This document shows positions 1 to 7,951 of a stretch of DNA of 64,000 nt, in pieces (within the stretch, counting starts at the first letter, position 1; each line of letters begins with the position of its first letter). Origin of the DNA: DATLFA01 sp035525225 (GTDB lineage Bacteria; Actinomycetota; Acidimicrobiia; Acidimicrobiales; WLNW01). The DNA lies in the NCBI GenBank assembly GCA_035525225.1, contig DATLFA010000054.1:178811-242810 (forward strand), in the 5' to 3' direction. Position numbers and translations under genes: made by a program. Under the pieces are notes generated by a model, which was given only the letters and a program-made list of their open reading frames with translations, made no database searches and was not told the DNA's origin.

Positions 1-838
1 GATCGACGCCGAGCTCATGGAGCAGGTACGGCAGATCTCCGACACGGTCAAGCCGCACTTCACCTTCCTCGTCGTCGACGCGATGACCGGTCAAGACGCG
101 GTGACCACTGCCGAGAACTTCAATGCGACTCTCGCTCTCGATGGCGTGATCCTCACGAAGCTCGACGGTGACGCGCGCGGCGGGGCCGCGTTGTCCGTCA
201 AAGAGGTCGTTGGCAAGCCCATCGCGTTCGCGTCCACCGGTGAAAAGATCGCGGACTTCGAGCAGTTCCACCCTGACCGCCTCGCCGAGCGCATCCTCGG
301 TATGGGCGACATCCGCACGCTCATCGAGAAGGCCGAAGAAGCATTCGAGAAGGAAGAAGCCGAGGCAGCCGCGGAAAAGCTGTTCGGCGGCCAGTTCACC
401 TTCGACGACTTCCTCCAGCAGATGCAACAGGTCAAGAAGATGGGCTCGCTCAACAAGCTGATGGGCATGATGCCCGGCATCCCGAAAGAGCTGAAGAACC
501 TCCAGATCGAGGACAGCCAGATCGCCCGGGTCGAGGGCATCGTGCACTCGATGACCGTCGGTGAGCGCACCCGACCCGAGTCGATCGACGGTTCGCGCCG
601 GGCCCGCATTGCGCGTGGATCGGGCACCGACCCCAGTGAGGTCGCGCAGCTCATCAAGCAGTTCCTCGAGATGCGCAGCATGATGAAGGGCTTGGGCGGG
701 GCGGGCACGAAGAAGCTCAAGAACAAAGGCGGCAAGGGCGGCAAAGGCGGCAAAGCCGGAGGTGGGCGGGTCACGCCCAAGGGTCCGGCCAAGGTGCCCA
801 AGGTCGACCTGAGCCTGCCCGGGCTGCCCGGTTATTGA
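1..838 (+). CDS. ffh: Signal recognition particle GTPase Ffh, 3' part (cut by window edge)
   Basis: The reading frame is already open at base 2, so this is the last 278 residues of a longer protein. The first part is the end of the NG GTPase domain, with the TKLDGDARGG segment and the DFEQFHPDRLAERILGMGD boundary. The rest is the methionine-rich M domain that binds 4.5S RNA and signal peptides, seen in QQMQQVKKMGSLNKLMGMMPG and SRRARIARGSG. A Lys/Gly-rich tail ends the protein. Ffh targets nascent membrane proteins to FtsY and SecYEG. It heads the usual ffh-rpsP-khpA-rimM-trmD-rplS order. Confidence 0.96.
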   Translation, partial: IDAELMEQVRQISDTVKPHFTFLVVDAMTGQDAVTTAENFNATLALDGVILTKLDGDARGGAALSVKEVVGKPIAFASTGEKIADFEQFHPDRLAERILGMGDIRTLIEKAEEAFEKEEAEAAAEKLFGGQFTFDDFLQQMQQVKKMGSLNKLMGMMPGIPKELKNLQIEDSQIARVEGIVHSMTVGERTRPESIDGSRRARIARGSGTDPSEVAQLIKQFLEMRSMMKGLGGAGTKKLKNKGGKGGKGGKAGGGRVTPKGPAKVPKVDLSLPGLPGY

Positions 839-919
839 TCCCGAACGGGCCTTCAAAGTGGGGTTTCGGCGGCTCGACCAGTAGCTTTTGTCCGACACCG
901 ACGAGAGGACCCATCAACC

Positions 920-1189
920 GTGGCCGTCAAACTCCGCCTTATGCGGATGGGAAAGACCAAGCAGCCGACCTATCGCGTGGTCGCGGCCGACTCGCATTCG
1001 CCCCGCAACGGGCGCTTCATCGAGATCATCGGCACCTACGAACCTCGCATGGAGCCGTCGCTGATCAAGATCGACAACGACCGGGCGCTGCACTGGTTGA
1101 CTAACGGCGCACAACCCACCGAACGCGTCGAGAAGTTGCTCAAGATTTCCGGTGCGTGGGACGTGTTCCAGTCGACGAAGAGGAAGTGA
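920..1189 (+). CDS. rpsP: 30S ribosomal protein bS16
   Basis: This 89-residue protein begins at GTG with MAVKLRLMRMGKTKQPTYRVV, the typical bS16 N-terminus, and carries the GRFIEIIGTYEP segment. A purine-rich GAGAGGAC lies about ten bases upstream. bS16 is a primary assembly protein of the 30S body and binds 16S rRNA near S4 and S20. The length is normal for the family. It is followed after four bases by khpA and is presumably in the same transcript. Confidence 0.98.
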   Translation: MAVKLRLMRMGKTKQPTYRVVAADSHSPRNGRFIEIIGTYEPRMEPSLIKIDNDRALHWLTNGAQPTERVEKLLKISGAWDVFQSTKRK

Positions 1190-1193
1190 AGGC

Positions 1194-1457
1194 GTGAACG
1201 AGAACGAGGTTTCCGCCCCCACCGCCGTCGCCGTGCTCGAGTATCTGGCCAAGTCGCTCGTCGACGATCCCGACGCGGTCCAAGTCGATGCCGACGACAC
1301 CAAGGGTGCGCGCATCGAGTTGTCGGTTCGAGTGTCTCCGCCCGACGTCGGTCGTTTGATCGGCAAGCGAGGTCGGGTCGCGAACTCGATCCGCACCATC
1401 GTTCGCGCGGCAGCGGTGCGTGACGGCGTCGAGGTCGACGTCGAGTTCCTCGATTGA
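1194..1457 (+). CDS. khpA: KhpA-type KH-domain RNA-binding protein
   Basis: This 87-residue protein starts at GTG 1194, only four bases after rpsP. Its core is a single KH fold with the loop GRLIGKRGRVANSIRTIVRAA, in which GKRG is the nucleic-acid-binding GxxG. KhpA (also YlqC) pairs with KhpB in many Gram-positive bacteria and binds RNAs that affect cell division and growth. No khpB is present in this window. The position between rpsP and rimM is the standard one. The stop overlaps the rimM start, suggesting translational coupling. Confidence 0.94.
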   Translation: MNENEVSAPTAVAVLEYLAKSLVDDPDAVQVDADDTKGARIELSVRVSPPDVGRLIGKRGRVANSIRTIVRAAAVRDGVEVDVEFLD

Positions 1458-2023
1458 ACGATTCGGCCGCGACTCGTCGTCTCGCGGTCGGCCGTATAGA
1501 TCGCGCCCATGGCTTACGCGGCGAATTGGTCGTGACTCTCACGACCAATCGCGTCGAACGACTCGATGTCGGCGCGCGTTTGTACACTGATGCCGCACTC
1601 TCGACCGATGATGTGACGCTGATCGTCGAGTCCGCGCAACCACATCTCGGTCGTTTCATCGTTCGTTTCGTCGGCGTCGACGATCGCGCGGACGCCGATC
1701 GCCTCCACGGCGTCGCGCTCTATGCCGACGCCATCGATGACCCGGCAGAGTGGTGGGTGCACGATCTCATCGCTGCGATGGTGGTCGACCAGCACGGCAT
1801 CGAGCGTGGGCGTGTCGTCGAAGTGCAGGCCAATCCGGCGAGCGATCTGTTGGTGCTCGACTCGGGTGCGCTCGTACCACTGCGTTTTGCCACCGGACTC
1901 GCGGCCAACGAGCGGGTCGACGTCGACGCGCCGGAGGGATTGTTCGACGAGAGCCTGCGCGGCCCGGGCCGCCGCCGCCACAGCGGGGAGGGCTCGAGCG
2001 GCTCTCGGCAGAGGGGGAACTGA
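1454..2023 (+). CDS. rimM: Ribosome maturation factor RimM
   Basis: This 189-residue protein starts at TTG 1454, overlapping the khpA stop by four bases. The N-terminal RimM beta-barrel shows VGRIDRAHGLRGELVV, and the PRC-barrel half covers roughly residues 90-165 with EWWVHDLIAAMV. RimM acts in the late assembly of the 30S head around S19 and S13. The C-terminal tail, after about residue 165, is Arg/Ser/Gly-rich and looks disordered. The gene lies between khpA and trmD as in most bacteria. Confidence 0.95.
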   Translation: MNDSAATRRLAVGRIDRAHGLRGELVVTLTTNRVERLDVGARLYTDAALSTDDVTLIVESAQPHLGRFIVRFVGVDDRADADRLHGVALYADAIDDPAEWWVHDLIAAMVVDQHGIERGRVVEVQANPASDLLVLDSGALVPLRFATGLAANERVDVDAPEGLFDESLRGPGRRRHSGEGSSGSRQRGN

Positions 2024-2027
2024 CGGC

Positions 2028-2750
2028 ATGCGCATCGATGTGCTGACCATCTTTCCCGACATCGTCGAGCACTTTGCGTCGCGCAGCTTGTTGGGCAAGG
2101 CGCGCGAACGGGGCACCGTCGACATCCGTGTTCATGACCTGCGTTCGGCGGCGATCGACCCGCACCGCTCGGTCGACGACTCGCCCTTCGGCGGTGGCGC
2201 GGGCATGGTGCTCTTGCCCGAGCCGATCTTCCGCACCGTCGAGGCCGTCGATCCGCCGCGGCCGCTCTATTACCTCGGCCCGGCCGGTGCCCGATTCGAC
2301 CAGGCGATGGCACGCGACCTTGCCGCGCTCGACGGCTTCTCCTTGCTGTGCGGGCGCTACGAAGGCGTCGACGAGCGCGTGCTCGACCATCTGGTCGACA
2401 GCGAGTTGTCGATCGGCGACTTCGTCCTCGGCGGCGGGGAAGTAGCGGCCATGGTCGTGCTCGAAACCGTCGGTCGGCTCGTCCCGGGCGTCATGGGCAA
2501 CGCGGCATCGGCCGATGACGAATCCTTCACCGGCGGGCTGTTGGAGTATCCGCACTACACCCGGCCGGCCGAGTTTCGCGGATGGCCGATCCCCGATGTG
2601 TTGCGTTCCGGGGACCACGCACGCGTCGAGCGTTGGCGCCGTGCGCAATCGCTGGCGCGCACCCGGCTGCGTCGTCCCGATCTGCTCGAGGCGAGAGGTG
2701 GCGTATCGGACGACGAACTTCGCCTGTTGCGCGAGTTCGACTTGGAGTAG
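2028..2750 (+). CDS. trmD: tRNA (guanine-N1-)-methyltransferase TrmD
   Basis: This 240-residue enzyme starts at ATG 2028, four bases after rimM. It methylates G37 of tRNAs reading CNN codons, using S-adenosylmethionine, and so prevents +1 frameshifting. The SPOUT trefoil-knot region is clear in LCGRYEGVDERV and SIGDFVLGGGE, and the N-terminus MRIDVLTIFPDIVEHF is family-typical. DSEL and EYPHYTRPAEFRG mark the linker and C-terminal domain. The length is as expected. The 207 bases that follow hold a tandem repeat and then rplS. Confidence 0.97.
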   Translation: MRIDVLTIFPDIVEHFASRSLLGKARERGTVDIRVHDLRSAAIDPHRSVDDSPFGGGAGMVLLPEPIFRTVEAVDPPRPLYYLGPAGARFDQAMARDLAALDGFSLLCGRYEGVDERVLDHLVDSELSIGDFVLGGGEVAAMVVLETVGRLVPGVMGNAASADDESFTGGLLEYPHYTRPAEFRGWPIPDVLRSGDHARVERWRRAQSLARTRLRRPDLLEARGGVSDDELRLLREFDLE

Positions 2751-2792
2751 CCGCTCCGTGGTCGACGCCGAGGTCGAAATTACCCGCGAAAA

Positions 2793-2870
2793 GGCCGCTC
2801 GGGCCTCGTTTCCGCTCTGTCGAGGGCCGCTCGGGCCTCGTTTCCGCTCTGTCGAGGGCCGCTCGGGCCC
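2793..2870. repeat. GC-rich tandem repeat, about 2.4 copies of a 32-bp unit
   Basis: A 32-base unit starts at 2793, 2825 and 2857 (the last copy is partial). Each unit begins with GGCCGCTCGGGCC and continues with TTCCGCTCTGTCGAG-like sequence. Related copies occur at 9298-9363 and, inverted, at 25081-25120. It fills much of the trmD-rplS gap. There are no unique spacers between units, so it is not a CRISPR array. Function is unknown. Confidence 0.85.
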
Positions 2871-2957
2871 TGGGTTTCGGGTCTGGTCGGCGTCGCCGTA
2901 CACTGCCCGGTCGGCTGTGCAGCCACGGCGCCGGCCCTGCCGAAGGAGATTCGTCCC

Positions 2958-3305
2958 ATGACACCGACCGATGTCGTCGATCAACAGAGCCTGCGCGAGG
3001 GCATTCCGGTATTCGGTCCGGGCGACACACTCAAGGTCCACGTACGCGTGGTCGAGGGCACCCGTGAGCGTGTGCAGATCTTCGAGGGCGTGGTGATCCG
3101 TCGATCCGGAGGCGGCGCGCGCGAGACGTTCACCGTGCGCAAGGTCAGCTTCGGCGTGGGTGTCGAGCGCACCTTTCCCGTCCACTCGCCGATCATCTCG
3201 AAGATCGAGTTCATCACTCGCGGTGACGTGCGCCGGGCCAAGCTGTACTACCTGCGGGATCGTGTCGGTAAGGCCGCGAAGATCAAAGAGAAGCGCGACC
3301 GCTGA
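2958..3305 (+). CDS. rplS: 50S ribosomal protein bL19
   Basis: This 115-residue protein starts at ATG 2958 with GAAGGAGA about ten bases upstream. Family segments include PGDTLKVHVRVVEGTRERVQ, FEGVVI, SFGVGVERTFPVHSP and the C-terminal KLYYLRDRVGKAAKIKE. bL19 lies at the 30S-50S interface and contacts 16S rRNA through bridge B8. It is separated from trmD by the 32-bp repeat and a possible TACACT -10 box at 2899, so it may have its own promoter. Confidence 0.98.
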   Translation: MTPTDVVDQQSLREGIPVFGPGDTLKVHVRVVEGTRERVQIFEGVVIRRSGGGARETFTVRKVSFGVGVERTFPVHSPIISKIEFITRGDVRRAKLYYLRDRVGKAAKIKEKRDR

Positions 3306-3306
3306 T

Positions 3307-3417
3307 TTGGGCTTCGATCCGACGCGCAAACACACGCGCACTCGTTTCGATTATTTCTACGTTGCCGCGGGCGTGATCCTCTGCATGTTGCTCGTGGTGT
3401 GGGCACTCTTCGGCTGA
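3307..3417 (+). CDS. Small single-pass membrane protein (36 aa)
   Basis: A 36-codon frame starts at TTG 3307, immediately after the rplS stop. The protein has a charged N-terminal half (FDPTRKHTRTRFDY) followed by one transmembrane helix, FYVAAGVILCMLLVVWALFG, that runs to the end. Third codon positions are mostly G or C, as in neighbouring genes, which supports real coding. In many actinobacteria lepB follows rplS; here this micro-protein takes that place. It lacks the Ser/Lys motifs of a signal peptidase. Function is unknown; translation is probably coupled to rplS. Confidence 0.6.
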   Translation: MGFDPTRKHTRTRFDYFYVAAGVILCMLLVVWALFG

Positions 3418-3428
3418 TCGCCAACGCG

Positions 3429-3704
3429 ATGGACGATCTCGACGCGCTGGGCCCGTACGAAGTGCGGTTCACCCAGCCATATCAGGCAACCAAGCGCTAC
3501 ATCTGCCCGAGTTGTAACCAGCACATCGAACCCGGCACCGGCCACTACGTCGTGATCCCGACGCGATCTCCTGATCTGCGTCGCCACTGGCATCGAGGTT
3601 GTTGGGAGCGACGCGAATTCAAGAGGTTGCAGGCCGAGTCCCCCGCTCTCGAGCGGCGTTCGGGCCCGCCTGCGAAGAAGCGAGTCAAAAGGCGGCCTCG
3701 ATGA
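3429..3704 (+). CDS. Conserved zinc-ribbon-like protein of unknown function
   Basis: This 91-residue protein starts at ATG 3429, eleven bases after the small membrane ORF. It contains CPSCNQHIEPGTGHYVV followed by RRHWHRGCWERREF. The two Cys pairs and conserved His residues look like one zinc-binding site, but this is my reading, not a named family. The C-terminal third is very basic (RSGPPAKKRVKRRPR), which would suit nucleic-acid binding. Its 3' end overlaps the convergent yraN gene by 20 bases. I cannot assign a role. Confidence 0.75.
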   Translation: MDDLDALGPYEVRFTQPYQATKRYICPSCNQHIEPGTGHYVVIPTRSPDLRRHWHRGCWERREFKRLQAESPALERRSGPPAKKRVKRRPR

Positions 3705-4029
3705 TGTGCAAACGACCGCTGACGATCGACACGACGTCGAAACGCACGGTGCGACACGACGGTTTGGTGGCGGCGAGGAACTCGCCGGCGAGCGTGCGCA
3801 GCCGTCGTTGCTTGCGCCAATCGACGGCCTCGGACGGCACCCCGTAACGCTCGTTGGCGCGGGTCTTGACCTCGCAAACCACCACGCAGCCATCACGCGC
3901 GAGTACGAGATCGATCTCACCGGCGTTGCCCCTCCAGTTCTGCGCGAGTACCTCGTAGCCCGCCTGTTCGTACACGCGGCGCGCCAGCGCTTCGCCATAG
4001 TCGCCGAGGTGTTTGTTCTCTCTGCCCAT
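3685..4029 (-). CDS. yraN: YraN family (UPF0102) nuclease-fold protein
   Basis: This 114-residue protein starts at ATG 4029 on the reverse strand, at MGRENKHLGDYGEALARRV, the usual N-terminus. The frame stays open upstream, but that part lacks similarity. The restriction-endonuclease-like core is visible as GNAGEIDLVLARDG and VVCEVKTRANERYG, giving the E/D-ExK pattern of the fold. The cellular function of YraN is unsettled. It usually sits beside comM and dprA; here it is divergent from comM and convergent with the small zinc protein. Confidence 0.92.
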   Translation of the reverse strand: MGRENKHLGDYGEALARRVYEQAGYEVLAQNWRGNAGEIDLVLARDGCVVVCEVKTRANERYGVPSEAVDWRKQRRLRTLAGEFLAATKPSCRTVRFDVVSIVSGRLHIIEAAF

Positions 4030-4096
4030 GTTCGAAACCGTAACGACGACCACTGACAGGCTTGCCGCAGCTCTTGACCGCGATGCGAAAACGAGA

Positions 4097-4119
4097 CTGT
4101 CACAGCCCTTCGTTAGGGT
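4097..4119 (+). promoter_or_regulatory. RecA-NDp / PafBC-like promoter upstream of comM-dprA
   Basis: CTGTCACAG at 4097-4105, eight bases, then TAGGGT at 4114-4119. This matches the RecA-independent DNA-damage promoter described in mycobacteria (tTGTCRgtg-N8-TAnnnT). An almost identical element lies before recA at 62710-62732. Transcription would start near 4125 and run into comM. Confidence 0.6.
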
Positions 4120-4211
4120 CGGAACACGCCTCAGAGCGGGCATGACGTGTGGCAGTTGCTGTCCACCCACCAATGCGCTCCCACGATTCTTCTAGAACGA
4201 AAGGGCCTCTT

Positions 4212-5735
4212 GTGCTCGCCTTCGTTTCATCGGCGTCGTTGCTCGGCGTCGAAGGTCACCGCGTAACTGTCGAAGTGCATGCGTCCAGTGGATTGCCGTC
4301 CTACACCATCGTCGGGCTTCCCGATGCCTCTTGCCGCGAGTCGCGTGACCGGGTGCGGGCCGCGCTGCTTTCCAGCGATCAGCAATGGCCGCAGTGCCGG
4401 CTCACGGTCAACCTGGCCCCGACCGGCCTGCCCAAAGCGGGTGCCGGGCTCGATCTTGCGATCGCCATCGGCATCCTCGCCGCGACCGACAAGCTGCCGT
4501 CCGAGCGCCTCACCGATCACGCCTTCATCGGCGAACTGGGTCTCGACGGTTCGATTCGCGCCGTGGCCGGAGCGCTTCCCCTCGTCGGCGCGCTCGACCG
4601 CGCGACGGTCATCGTGCCGATGCTCTGCATCGACGAGGCGCGCGTCGTCGGCCGCGGTCAGGTGATCGGGGCGCGGACCCTGCATGACGTGATCGAGGCG
4701 CTGACCGACGTGGCACCGTGGCCGTTGCAGCCGGCGTCGGTGCCGGCCGCCGCGACCCACCCACTGCCCGACTTGAGAGAGGTGCGGGGCCAGCCGCTCG
4801 CCCGCAAGGCGCTCGAGGTCGCGGCTGCCGGCGGGCACCACCTGTTGATGGTGGGGCCGCCGGGGGCGGGCAAGACGATGCTGGCCCGTCGCCTGCCCGG
4901 TCTGTTGCCGGTGCTCGACGCCGATCAATCGATCGAGGTGTCGTGCATCCACTCTGCTGCGGGTTTGCCGCTACCCGACCGTGGTCTCGTGAGCAGCCCA
5001 CCGTTTCGCGCGCCGCATCACAGCGCGTCGACCGTCTCGCTGGTGGGCGGCGGCACGTTGTCGTTGCGCCCGGGAGAGATCTCGATCGCGCATTGTGGTG
5101 TGTTGTTCCTCGACGAGCTGGGCGAGTTCTCCGCGGTCGCGCTCGACTCGTTGCGACAACCGCTCGAAGATGGCGTCATCCGGCTCAGCCGAGCGCACGG
5201 ATCGGCCGTGTTGCCGTCGCGGTTCGTGCTCGTCGCGGCGATGAATCCGTGCCCGTGCGGCGCGACCGGTGGTCCGGGGCTCTGTCGGTGCGGTTCGGCC
5301 GCCCGGGCGCGCTATCACCGTCGGGTGTCGGGCCCGTTGCTCGATCGGTTCGATCTTCGCGTCGACGTCCAGCGGCCCGACGCCGATCAGTTGCTGCACG
5401 GAGGGCACGGTGAGTGCAGCGAAGTCGTGCGCGATCGTGTGCTGCACGCACGCGGGAGAGCCGCCGAACGAGGCATTCGGGCCAACGTCGAGCTCGATTC
5501 GGTTGCACTCGACGAGTACGCGTCGTTGGCGCCGGACGCGGTCGAACAGCTCGAGTTCGCGTTGCGTGCCGGCAAGCTGAGCGCGCGCGGCTACCAGCGA
5601 GTGCGAGCGGTATCGCTCACGATCGCCGATCTCGCCGGCGCACCACGCGTCGAGCGCGCGCACCTCGCCGAGGCGCTGCAGTTGCGATCGCCACTTCTCG
5701 AAACCGTGTTCGCGGAGGTGGGCAATGGCTACTGA
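4212..5735 (+). CDS. comM: ComM / YifB family Mg-chelatase-like AAA+ ATPase
   Basis: This 507-residue protein is taken from GTG 4212, where the family N-terminus LAFVSSASLLGVEGHRV begins; GTG 4149 is an alternative. The N-terminal Lon-like ChlI domain is followed by an AAA+ domain with Walker A GPPGAGKT near residues 214-221 and Walker B VLFLDELGEF near 297. A CPCG...CRCG cluster lies near 347, followed by the C-terminal Mg-chelatase domain. ComM is a hexameric helicase promoting branch migration during natural transformation. It overlaps dprA by 11 bases. A damage-type promoter lies upstream. Confidence 0.93.
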   Translation: MLAFVSSASLLGVEGHRVTVEVHASSGLPSYTIVGLPDASCRESRDRVRAALLSSDQQWPQCRLTVNLAPTGLPKAGAGLDLAIAIGILAATDKLPSERLTDHAFIGELGLDGSIRAVAGALPLVGALDRATVIVPMLCIDEARVVGRGQVIGARTLHDVIEALTDVAPWPLQPASVPAAATHPLPDLREVRGQPLARKALEVAAAGGHHLLMVGPPGAGKTMLARRLPGLLPVLDADQSIEVSCIHSAAGLPLPDRGLVSSPPFRAPHHSASTVSLVGGGTLSLRPGEISIAHCGVLFLDELGEFSAVALDSLRQPLEDGVIRLSRAHGSAVLPSRFVLVAAMNPCPCGATGGPGLCRCGSAARARYHRRVSGPLLDRFDLRVDVQRPDADQLLHGGHGECSEVVRDRVLHARGRAAERGIRANVELDSVALDEYASLAPDAVEQLEFALRAGKLSARGYQRVRAVSLTIADLAGAPRVERAHLAEALQLRSPLLETVFAEVGNGY

Positions 5736-6933
5736 CGATGGAACGATCAGCGCAGAGGCGATACCACCTGAGGCCTACGCCGCCGCACTGGCCTCGATGC
5801 CCGATGCCCATCCTTCGACGCTGGCGTCGTTGTTGTGCGGCATCGACGCGGTCACGTTGTGGCAGGGCCTGGTCGACGGCGACCGCCACGTCGTCGCGCA
5901 CGCTCGGGCCGCGCTGCAGGGCAACCGTGTCGATGACTTCCTCGACGAACAACGGCCGCAGATCAGCGAACGCGTCGAGGTCGTCGTCAAGCGATGGCAA
6001 AGCGTGCTGCGAGCTGATCCGCCCGCCGCCATCTGGCAGCGCTATTGCGACGCCGCGGTCGGGGTCGCGACGCGCGACTCCGCGTCGTACCCGGCGGCGT
6101 TGGTCGATGATCTTGCCGCGCCGGCGGTGCTGTTCCATCGGGGCACGATCGACGTGGTCGCCGGCCCGCGCGTCGGCATCGTCGGCACCCGCACATGCAC
6201 CCGATACGGGCGCGATGTCGCGTACGACTTGGGCGAGCGCCTCTCCAAAGCGGGCGTCGCGATCGTGTCGGGGTTGGCCGCGGGTATCGACGCCGCCGCG
6301 CATGCCGGCGCGTTGCACGGGTCCGGTCCGCCGATCGCGGTAGTCGGTAGCGGTCTCGACGTCGTCTATCCGCGTGTCAATCGGAAACTGTGGGCCGAGA
6401 TCGAAACGCGCGGTGTCGTGCTCAGCGAGTCGCCGCTCGGCACGCCGGCGCACGGTTGGCGATTCCCTGCCCGCAATCGCATCATCGCGGCGTTGTCCGA
6501 CGTGTTGATCGTGGTCGAGTCGCACGCGAGCGGGGGCTCGCTCATCACCGCCCGACATCAAGCCAAACGGCAAAAGCCGACGCTGGTGGTGCCCGGTCCG
6601 ATCCTGTCGCCGGCGTCCAAGGGGTCCAACGCCTTGCTGCGCGACGGCTGCACTCCGCTCACCGACCTCGACGACGTGTTGATCGCTCTCGGCCTGTCGG
6701 GCGCACCGCGGCGCTCTGCACGCGAAGCCCGGCGCGCACCCGACGAGCGGGGACGCGAAGTGCTCGATGTCCTCGGTTGGCAGCCGGCCACGTTCGATCA
6801 GTTGGCCCATCGCAGCGAGATCCCTCTCGGTGAACTCGCGGTTGCGCTCGACGATCTCGTGCGGGCGCGGTGGCTCGAACAGCGCGGTTCGTGGTTCGAG
6901 CGCGTCAGCCGGGACCGCGTCACCGCGCCGTGA
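5725..6933 (+). CDS. dprA: DNA-processing protein DprA
   Basis: This 402-residue protein overlaps the end of comM. DprA binds incoming or damaged single-stranded DNA and loads RecA. An N-terminal extension and helical domain of about 140 residues precede the Rossmann-like core: VGIVGTRTCTRYG, SGLAAGIDAAAH, VVGSGLDVVYPR and SGGSLITARHQAK. The conserved PGP and GSNALLRDG segments follow. The C-terminal 70 residues form a winged-helix-like DML1 domain. Pairing with comM implies a recombination or transformation role. Confidence 0.96.
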   Translation: MATDDGTISAEAIPPEAYAAALASMPDAHPSTLASLLCGIDAVTLWQGLVDGDRHVVAHARAALQGNRVDDFLDEQRPQISERVEVVVKRWQSVLRADPPAAIWQRYCDAAVGVATRDSASYPAALVDDLAAPAVLFHRGTIDVVAGPRVGIVGTRTCTRYGRDVAYDLGERLSKAGVAIVSGLAAGIDAAAHAGALHGSGPPIAVVGSGLDVVYPRVNRKLWAEIETRGVVLSESPLGTPAHGWRFPARNRIIAALSDVLIVVESHASGGSLITARHQAKRQKPTLVVPGPILSPASKGSNALLRDGCTPLTDLDDVLIALGLSGAPRRSAREARRAPDERGREVLDVLGWQPATFDQLAHRSEIPLGELAVALDDLVRARWLEQRGSWFERVSRDRVTAP

Positions 6934-6993
6934 CGATCGATGCGCCAGGGCCCATGGCGACGCACGGTGCGCGGGGGATTGCGATCGACCACG

Positions 6994-6999
6994 TATCGT
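6994..6999 (+). promoter_or_regulatory. Putative leaderless -10 box for xerC
   Basis: TATCGT lies nine bases before ATG 7009. The spacing fits a transcript starting at or next to the start codon, and it supports ATG 7009 over the upstream in-frame start at 6940. No clear -35 is visible. Confidence 0.35.
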
Positions 7000-7008
7000 G
7001 GCAATCGC

Positions 7009-7914
7009 ATGTCCCCGCCGCCTTCCCCCGCCGCGTCCGCGTGGTCGGTCGATTCGTTCGTCGCCTCGTTGACCTCCCTGGCCTCCTCGTCGACCGATCT
7101 GTACCGACGCGATCTGGTGGCCTTCGTCGAGTGGTCCATCGAGGCCGGAGTGTCGAGGCCCGAGGACATCGATCGCCGGCTGCTGCGGCGCTATCTCGTC
7201 CGCCTCGACGCCGACCGATTCGCGAGGCGCACGATTGCCCGCAAAGCGTCGGTCCTGCGCCGATATTTCGACTGGTTGCGCCGCGCCGGGCGCATCGAGC
7301 GAGACCCGACCCGGGGGCTCTCCGCTCCCCGGGGCGAGGCCCGCCTGCCCCGCATCTTGTCCTCCGATGAGCTCGACATCTTGTTGTCGGGCCAGTCGGC
7401 CCGAAGCGTTGGCGACGACGAGGTCCGCCAAGCCCGCGACACGGCCGTGATCGAGCTGCTCTACGGCAGCGGCCTGCGCGTGAGCGAGCTCTGCGGGCTC
7501 ACCGCTGGGTCGATCGACCTGAATCGCCGACGGGTCACCGTGGTGGGCAAAGGCGACAAAGAACGGGTGGTCCCCCTGTCCGAGCCCGCGACCGAGGCGC
7601 TGGCCGCCTGGTTGGCGGTGCGGGCGATGGTCGCCACCAGGGACGACGCGGCGCAATCACTGTTTCCGAACCAGCGGGGCGGGCCGTTGACACCTCGTGA
7701 TGTCCGCCGGATACTGGACCATCGTTCAGTGGCTCCGACGCATCCTCATGCACTACGACACACCTTCGCGACTCATCTTTTGGATGGAGGTGCCGATCTT
7801 CGTGCTGTGCAAGAGCTTCTGGGTCACGCGGATTTGAGTACGACGCAGGTCTATACCCACGTGAGCCGCGAGCGTTTACAGCGGGTGCATCGTGATTCCC
7901 ATCCGAGGGCTTAG
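7009..7914 (+). CDS. xerC: Tyrosine recombinase XerC
   Basis: This 301-residue protein starts at ATG 7009. The SAM-like core-binding domain spans about residues 10-95. The catalytic domain has the first Arg in GSGLRVSELCGL, Lys in GKGDKERVVPL, HALRHTFATHLL, LLGHADLSTTQVYTH and the nucleophilic Tyr in the last of these. XerC with XerD resolves chromosome dimers at dif. The length and complete active site argue for the housekeeping enzyme rather than a phage integrase. It lies between dprA and whiG as in other actinobacteria. Confidence 0.9.
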   Translation: MSPPPSPAASAWSVDSFVASLTSLASSSTDLYRRDLVAFVEWSIEAGVSRPEDIDRRLLRRYLVRLDADRFARRTIARKASVLRRYFDWLRRAGRIERDPTRGLSAPRGEARLPRILSSDELDILLSGQSARSVGDDEVRQARDTAVIELLYGSGLRVSELCGLTAGSIDLNRRRVTVVGKGDKERVVPLSEPATEALAAWLAVRAMVATRDDAAQSLFPNQRGGPLTPRDVRRILDHRSVAPTHPHALRHTFATHLLDGGADLRAVQELLGHADLSTTQVYTHVSRERLQRVHRDSHPRA

Positions 7915-7951
7915 GCGAGCGGGCAGTACGAACCGGGGCCTGGACTAGAAC

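Noticed and set aside
2793..2870. CRISPR-like array
   Set aside because: The units are contiguous with no unique spacers and no cas genes are near; it is a simple tandem repeat.
7009..7914. Tyrosine recombinase as a phage or integron integrase
   Set aside because: Length, active site and the dprA-xerC-whiG context fit chromosomal XerC; no att-like repeats or mobile genes are adjacent.
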